Source: Gemmatimonadaceae bacterium (lineage in GTDB: Bacteria > Gemmatimonadota > Gemmatimonadetes > Gemmatimonadales > Gemmatimonadaceae). From it: 64,000 nt of DNA. The notes beneath the pieces are model-generated. The model was not told the DNA's origin. It saw only the letters and a program-made list of their open reading frames with translations, and ran no database searches. The DNA lies in NCBI GenBank assembly GCA_036003045.1, contig DASYSS010000036.1, forward strand, positions 32,357 through 96,356, read 5' to 3'. This document shows, one piece after another, positions 59,973 through 64,000 of this stretch (position 1 is the first letter of the stretch; each line of letters opens with the position of its first letter). The translations under genes and the position numbers were made by a program.

Positions 59973-60006
59973 AACATCCCGCGGCGGAGGAGCGCCGCGG
60001 GATGTT
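59973..60006. terminator. Bidirectional hairpin terminator
   Basis: AACATCCCGCGGCG (59973-59986) pairs over 14 bases with CGCCGCGGGATGTT (59993-60006), loop GAGGAG. It lies between two convergent genes (membrane protein ending at 59910 and beta-barrel ending at 60034) and can serve both. TTCTTGCGTT follows on the plus strand. Confidence 0.75.
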
Positions 60007-60033
60007 CTTGCGTTACGCGTTGGTCCGCGGTGC

Positions 60034-61206
60034 CTAACGGAGCGTAACGCCGAGAATGACGGGCCAGTAGTTCGTCGACCGGTCCTTGGTGAATATCGTT
60101 ACGTACCGTCCCTCTACGAACAGATCGGCGCCGCGAAGCCCCCATTGCATTCCCACACCGGCATTCGCGCCCGGCCGCGTGATCGCCGTATACCCGGAGC
60201 TCGAGTAATTGGCGGCGGAGTATGGAAGGCCAGACTGCACGGCCGCGGTCGTCGCCGCGTGCAGCGCCGCGAACTTCTGCTGTTCGGCAGCCGGATTCGT
60301 CAACGCCAGCGACTTGTCATAGTTGAGGAAATAGTGAAGGCCGCCACCGCCGACCACGTAGATCGAAGTCGACGAGTGCGAGCCGAGCAACGGAAGACGC
60401 AGCTTCGCATCGAGCATTGCCGACGCGAGTGTCGCATCCGTCCCGGTTGCGATCGCGTAGCCGTTGTAGCCGCTTGACGTTCCGGTGCTGGTTGCGCCGG
60501 TGGTTGCGGTCGGCGCGGTGTACCCCGGCGCGGTTGTGCCACTCGCCGGCGATCCTGTCGCGTAGTTCGTCCCACCGGGGCCAGCGGTTACGAGCGCCGT
60601 CGTCGATCCGTTGCTTCGGAACGTCGTCCGACCTCGCAAACGGTCGTATGAAATGTCGAGTCTCACGCCAAGCGGCATCGACCTGCTGTCCCAACCGATC
60701 GGCACGGTGATGTTGAAGCCTGGGTTGTAGCCGTTGTGGATGTCACCGGACGGAACGCTGGTTCCACTGGCAAGCCCAACGTAGAACGCGCCGAATTGTC
60801 GTCGCGGCGCCCTCGGCACTGGCGGTTCGACAACGGGCGCGGCTGTCGTCGTATCGGCTGGGCGAATCACCGCGGTGTCGATCTTTGTCATCGTGTCCGG
60901 CTTAGTCATGGTATCGGGCTTTACCATCGTGTCCGCCTTGATGGTCGTGTCCGGCGCGACGGGGACGGGGACCGGCGTGGGCGCGACCGTGTCCTTGGGC
61001 GGCAGCGCGACTACACCAGCAGCTTCCTTTTTCCTTACAGGAATACGAATCGTCGAATGCGCTTTGGTCTTGGCCACAGTACGCTTTGACGCTGTGTCGG
61101 GGCGAGCTTTTCCGGTCGTGTCCTGCGCGGCGGCGACCGAGCCCAGCCCGAGGGTGAGCATGAGCCCGATCAGGCATTCACGACGCCCGGGAATTCGTCT
61201 TGGCAT
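60034..61206 (-). CDS. Outer-membrane beta-barrel protein with Thr/Pro-rich N-terminal linker
   Basis: A 390-residue exported protein. The ATG at 61206 is fixed by a perfect AAGGAGG six bases upstream. The signal peptide is LIGLMLTLGLGSVAAAQ. Residues about 50-135 are a Pro/Thr/Lys-rich linker with near-repeats (KADTMVKPDTMTKPDTMTKI). The C-terminal 250 residues form amphipathic beta strands, beginning FGAFYVGLASGTSVPSGDIH, typical of OmpA/OmpW-like small barrels, and end in GVTLR with a terminal aromatic-poor strand. A Gly/Thr/Ala/Ser-rich insertion (TTGATSTGTSSGYN) is probably an extracellular loop. Ligand or function is unknown. Confidence 0.78.
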   Translation of the reverse strand: MPRRIPGRRECLIGLMLTLGLGSVAAAQDTTGKARPDTASKRTVAKTKAHSTIRIPVRKKEAAGVVALPPKDTVAPTPVPVPVAPDTTIKADTMVKPDTMTKPDTMTKIDTAVIRPADTTTAAPVVEPPVPRAPRRQFGAFYVGLASGTSVPSGDIHNGYNPGFNITVPIGWDSRSMPLGVRLDISYDRLRGRTTFRSNGSTTALVTAGPGGTNYATGSPASGTTAPGYTAPTATTGATSTGTSSGYNGYAIATGTDATLASAMLDAKLRLPLLGSHSSTSIYVVGGGGLHYFLNYDKSLALTNPAAEQQKFAALHAATTAAVQSGLPYSAANYSSSGYTAITRPGANAGVGMQWGLRGADLFVEGRYVTIFTKDRSTNYWPVILGVTLR

Positions 61207-61672
61207 GTCGACCTCCTTCGCTGAATCCGCGCGGCGATCATCGCCGCTCGGTGTTGCACGAAGGGGCAATTGACAGGCCAATCATTGTCTCGCGAACCAT
61301 TACGGCCAGCCGAGCCCGCATGCCGCCATGAGGGGTATCTGTTTCACGTCTCATCGTCGGCCTAGCAGCCTATCAATTAGGATCTTGGCATTAGGGGCCA
61401 ATTGGGCGAGGGATGTCCGGGCGATTCCCTACCAGCTGCCGGGCGAACGCGAGTGACGTTCGACGGATGCAGCGGGTAAAGATTCTGACTGCGTGACGAA
61501 CCGATCGCCTTGCGGCATCGGTAATGCGAGTGGCGTCGCTTCACCAATTATGACGATCCCTCTCTGACGTCCGATGCCCAGATGAACGTCGTGCGTGGCT
61601 CGCTCGCTCTCCTTGGCGTCGGAGCCAGGCCGCTCGCTAGGCCTTCGGGCCATCGCCATCGAGAATCGACAC
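61207..61672. other. 466-base intergenic region, no gene recognised
   Basis: The region lies between the divergent beta-barrel gene and the VOC gene. It is somewhat less GC-rich around 61340-61410 (TATCAATTAGGATCTTGGCA), where promoters for both genes could lie. A minus-strand open frame (61429-61683) encodes 84 residues without recognisable similarity and overlaps the VOC gene's start, so I did not accept it. I saw no hairpin, RNA gene or repeat. Confidence 0.5.
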
Positions 61673-62089
61673 ATGGCTGACACATCACCGGCTCGTCAGG
61701 CAGATGCGAGCAAGGTTCGCGTACGATACATGGTCAACGCGATCGAGCCCGCGGTCTCTTTCTACACGCAGCACCTCGGGTTCATCGTGAAGCCCGGAGC
61801 GACCGACAATTTCGCGTTGCTCTCCCGCGCCAATCTCGAATTGGTGTTGAGCACGCCGTTCGGCCCTGGAGGAGCCGCGAAGCCGATGCGCGATGGGCGC
61901 AAGGCGGAACCCGGCGGGTGGAACCGCATCATTCTCAACGTCGATGATCTTGCCCACGAGGTCGATCGGCTGACGCACGCCGGCCTACGATTTCGCAACG
62001 ACATCGCGAAAGGCCCCGGTGGCGCCGAGATCCTCCTCGACGACCCGTCCGGCAATCCGGTCGAGTTGTTCCAAGCTGCGTCGCAATGA
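61673..62089 (+). CDS. VOC-superfamily (glyoxalase/bleomycin-resistance-like) protein
   Basis: A 138-residue protein with two VOC modules. VRYMVNAIEPAVSFYTQHLG is the first strand-helix pair (typical 'FYtdhLGF'). NRIILNVDDLAHEVDRLTHA opens the second, and GGAEILLDDPSGNPVELFQA holds the conserved (D-P-x-G-N-x-V-E) end with the metal-binding Glu. It probably binds a divalent metal and acts on a small organic molecule. The ATG at 61673 has no strong ribosome-binding site. It is followed by a 252-base region carrying the PadR promoter area. Confidence 0.88.
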   Translation: MADTSPARQADASKVRVRYMVNAIEPAVSFYTQHLGFIVKPGATDNFALLSRANLELVLSTPFGPGGAAKPMRDGRKAEPGGWNRIILNVDDLAHEVDRLTHAGLRFRNDIAKGPGGAEILLDDPSGNPVELFQAASQ

Positions 62090-62314
62090 CGCTGCTCATC
62101 AAGCCGACGCTCGCTCTCCGGGTGCCGCCCTTGCCCACCTCGCCGTGTCACACATGTTCCTCCTGGGCGCGACGAGCGGCGGCCGGTCACGTGGGACCCG
62201 AGGCCGGTGACTACCGCACGAGGTCGGCACCGCGGTCATCGAAGGATGCGAGGAGGCATGCCCGCCTCGAAATAGCGTGCTCGATTGACATCAAGCCGGC
62301 CGACGACGACATTA

Positions 62315-62342
62315 TCGAAGACTCTTAGTTGAGCGTCTTCGA
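62315..62342. promoter_or_regulatory. Inverted repeat overlapping the PadR start codon
   Basis: TCGAAGAC (62315-62322) is repeated inverted as GTCTTCGA (62335-62342) with 12 bases between, the second arm ending on the A of the PadR ATG. TTGACA (62285-62290) lies upstream. The position suits autorepression by PadR, whose family commonly represses its own operon. It could instead act as an mRNA hairpin covering the start codon. Confidence 0.5.
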
Positions 62343-62683
62343 TGACCGACGGTATGCCCGTACAGAAGGGCAACCTGGATATGCTCGTGCTCAAGGCCCT
62401 CTCGTGGGACGAGATGCACGGCTTCGAAATCCTGGAATGGCTCGAGCGGCGCTCCGGTGGCCGCCTCGACATCGACGACAGCGCTGTCTATCAAGCGCTG
62501 CACCGATTGGAGGAGCGCGAGTTGGTGCGCGCCGAGTGGGGCGTGAGCGACAAGAATCGGCAGGTGCGCTTCTATCGGCTCACGGCGCCCGGCCGCGCGC
62601 AGCTCCGCGCCGACACGTCGCGGTGGACCGAGTACGCGCAGATGCTGATCGAGATCATGCGCGGCGAACGGAAGCCGGCGTAG
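62342..62683 (+). CDS. PadR-family transcriptional regulator
   Basis: A 113-residue winged-helix regulator. MPVQKGNLDMLVLKALSWDE matches the PadR opening (K-G-x-L-x3-L-L-x-A-L), MHGFEILEWLERRSGG is helix 2, and DIDDSAVYQALHRLEERELV contains the recognition helix. RAEWGVSDKNRQVRFYRLTA forms the wing, with 'YxLT' typical of PadR. This short type (PF03551 only) usually represses the adjacent permease operon. The start may be ATG 62342 or ATG 62354. The ADOP permease gene follows 15 bases later. Confidence 0.92.
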   Translation: MTDGMPVQKGNLDMLVLKALSWDEMHGFEILEWLERRSGGRLDIDDSAVYQALHRLEERELVRAEWGVSDKNRQVRFYRLTAPGRAQLRADTSRWTEYAQMLIEIMRGERKPA

Positions 62684-62698
62684 CGGCGTCCAAGGATC

Positions 62699-64000
62699 AT
62701 GCGCAGGCGTTTTCGCGGCTTGTTCCGTCACCTCGCCGATCGGGCCGACCTGCTCGAGCGCGAGTGGGACGATGAGATCGCGTCGCACATCGCGGCGCGG
62801 TTGGAGCAGCTTCAGGCGGGCGGCATGACGCCGGACGCCGCTCGCCGAGAGGCGCTCCGCTTATTCGGCGACGTCGAGGCCGCGCGGACGGCTTCGAGCA
62901 CCACGGTCGCGCAACGCGCGGCGCGGATTCGCAGCCGCGAACGGCGGGAGGCAGTGCGCACGATGCTCGCCGGCCTTCTTCAGGATACCAAGCTCGCGTT
63001 GCGTGCGTTGCGCGCGCGCCCGTCGTTCGCCGTCGCCACCACCGCTACGCTGGGACTCGCGATCGCCGCCGCCGTGACGGCGTTCAGTTTCGCCGACGCG
63101 ATATTCCTTCGCCCGTTGCCGGCGCCAAATGCCGAGCGCCTCGTTCGCGTGCACCTGCCGCGCGGAAACGGCCGGCTGACGCAGGTCGGCGAAGAGGGCG
63201 CAGCGCTCCTCCGGGCAAGAAAGGACGTCTTCGAGCAAATCGCGGCCGAGCGATGTTGCTGGACGAAGTTCGTGCGCGAGCGCGGCACACTCGACCAGCG
63301 CTTCGCCGGATTTGCCTCGGCCGAGTTCTTTCGGATGCTGGGACTCAAGCCGGCGCTGGGCCGCTTTTTTCTGCCCAGTGAAACGGCGCGATATGGCGAG
63401 CCGGTGGTGATCCTGAGCTACGCGCTATGGGAGCGCACTTTCTCGGCCGACCCGCGGGCGATCGGCGAGCACGTTCAGCTCTCCGGCTCCGACAGAGATT
63501 TCACGATCGTTGGCGTGGCCCCCCAGGATTTTGTTGGCGTGAGCGTGGGTGCGGCGCCTGCCGACCTGTGGCTTCCGTCCACCATGGCCGCAGCCGTCGG
63601 CATCAAGTGCGAGCCGGCCCTCCCGTGCGACGACATGGACGTGCTGGCGCGCCTTGCGCCGGGAGTGACGGAACGCCAGGCCGCCGCCGGCATTTCCAAT
63701 CTTGGCGCCGCGCTCTCCCGCGTTGCGATCGGAGACGACAGCCTGCGACGACCGGTGGTGCAACGGGCGTCGGGTGCGCTCGTCACAACACAGCGCGCCT
63801 ATTCCCCGCTCGCCCGGCTGCTCGGCGCCATCGCGGGACTGCTCTTGCTCATCGCCTGCGCCAACCTGAGCGGTCTCCTGGTTGTCCGCGGTGTCTCGCG
63901 CGAGCGCGAGATCGCGCTGCGACGTTCGCTCGGCGCGCCGCGCATGAGAATCGTGCAGCAGCTTCTCGTGGAAAGCGGAATCCTTGGCGTCGCCGGCGGG
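62699..64000 (+). CDS. ADOP-type ABC permease (MacB/FtsX family), truncated by window end
   Basis: The first 434 residues of a large permease, open to the window end. It opens with a 90-residue cytoplasmic segment (LLEREWDDEIASHIAARLEQ, AARREALRLFGDVEAAR) that marks the acidobacterial duplicated orphan permease type. A membrane helix (TTATLGLAIAAAVTAFSFAD) and a MacB-type periplasmic core (SYALWERTFSADPRAIGEHV, FTIVGVAPQDFVGVSVG) follow. Two further helices include RLLGAIAGLLLLIACANLSG. These 800-residue proteins carry two MacB-like units and work in lipid or peptide efflux. PadR upstream probably represses it. Confidence 0.9.
   Translation, partial: MRRRFRGLFRHLADRADLLEREWDDEIASHIAARLEQLQAGGMTPDAARREALRLFGDVEAARTASSTTVAQRAARIRSRERREAVRTMLAGLLQDTKLALRALRARPSFAVATTATLGLAIAAAVTAFSFADAIFLRPLPAPNAERLVRVHLPRGNGRLTQVGEEGAALLRARKDVFEQIAAERCCWTKFVRERGTLDQRFAGFASAEFFRMLGLKPALGRFFLPSETARYGEPVVILSYALWERTFSADPRAIGEHVQLSGSDRDFTIVGVAPQDFVGVSVGAAPADLWLPSTMAAAVGIKCEPALPCDDMDVLARLAPGVTERQAAAGISNLGAALSRVAIGDDSLRRPVVQRASGALVTTQRAYSPLARLLGAIAGLLLLIACANLSGLLVVRGVSREREIALRRSLGAPRMRIVQQLLVESGILGVAGG

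Noticed and set aside
61429..61683. Minus-strand open frame of 84 codons upstream of the VOC gene.
   Set aside because: It overlaps the VOC start, lacks a ribosome-binding site and has no recognisable similarity. Kept as intergenic.

Overview
This is a 64 kb, very GC-rich chromosomal window densely packed with bacterial protein genes. I saw no rRNA, tRNA, CRISPR array, prophage or insertion-sequence transposase. The gene content suggests a Gemmatimonadota-like or Acidobacteria-like soil bacterium. It has an ECF sigma factor paired with a Ser/Thr kinase, a PadR regulator followed by an acidobacterial-type duplicated FtsX/MacB permease, LytTR/LytS signalling, and many small Gram-negative lipoproteins. 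This assignment is inferred from gene families only.

1-19.3 kb, core metabolism. On the minus strand lie a partial trpD and a double-GAF protein. Diverging from them is a nearly unbroken plus-strand operon in which most genes overlap their neighbour by an ATGA or GTGA: truA, a DegP/HtrA lipoprotein protease, purB, purC, psd, pssA, purS, purQ, a BamE-like secreted protein, purL, purF, ppdK, a GT4 glycosyltransferase, a polysaccharide deacetylase and a YbhN-type flippase. It couples purine synthesis to phosphatidylethanolamine synthesis, central carbon metabolism and envelope glycan handling.

19.3-28.5 kb. An unusual endonuclease III relative and a DoxX-type membrane protein are on the minus strand. 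A vanadium-haloperoxidase/PAP2 lipoprotein, a strong G-quadruplex motif and a lipoprotein follow. Then come an ECF-sigma/Ser-Thr-kinase pair and a GH65 phosphorylase/HAD phosphoglucomutase pair resembling mycobacterial Rv3401-Rv3400.

28.5-48 kb, accessory and signalling genes. These include a cupredoxin, a Gln/Arg-rich secreted protein behind a possible sigma-54 control region, an RsbRD-type histidine kinase, an MBL-fold hydrolase, an alpha/beta hydrolase, a bacterial C2H2 zinc-finger miniprotein, MarR, a TPR protein, a ClC channel and a CPA1 antiporter. A GNAT gene next to a decayed GNAT pseudogene, DoxX/VOC/YkgB genes, a 40-bp inverted-repeat element, a beta-propeller lipoprotein, an ECF sigma factor, a divergent LytTR/LytS pair, a DUF1028 protein and a PEBP protein follow.

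48-64 kb. A three-gene ABC-2 exporter has an intrinsic terminator just upstream of it. The rest includes PepSY and HTH proteins, a class C-type beta-lactamase-family enzyme with a duplicated N-terminal module, a decayed response regulator, a second RsbRD-type kinase, a hotdog thioesterase, an outer-membrane beta-barrel, a VOC protein, and PadR plus a truncated ADOP permease at the window edge.

The most novel feature is a set of three small paralogous proteins of unknown function (29258-29659, 50999-51376, 58072-58479). Two of them lie beside the two RsbRD-type histidine kinases. All assignments are made by eye from sequence motifs; no database search was run.
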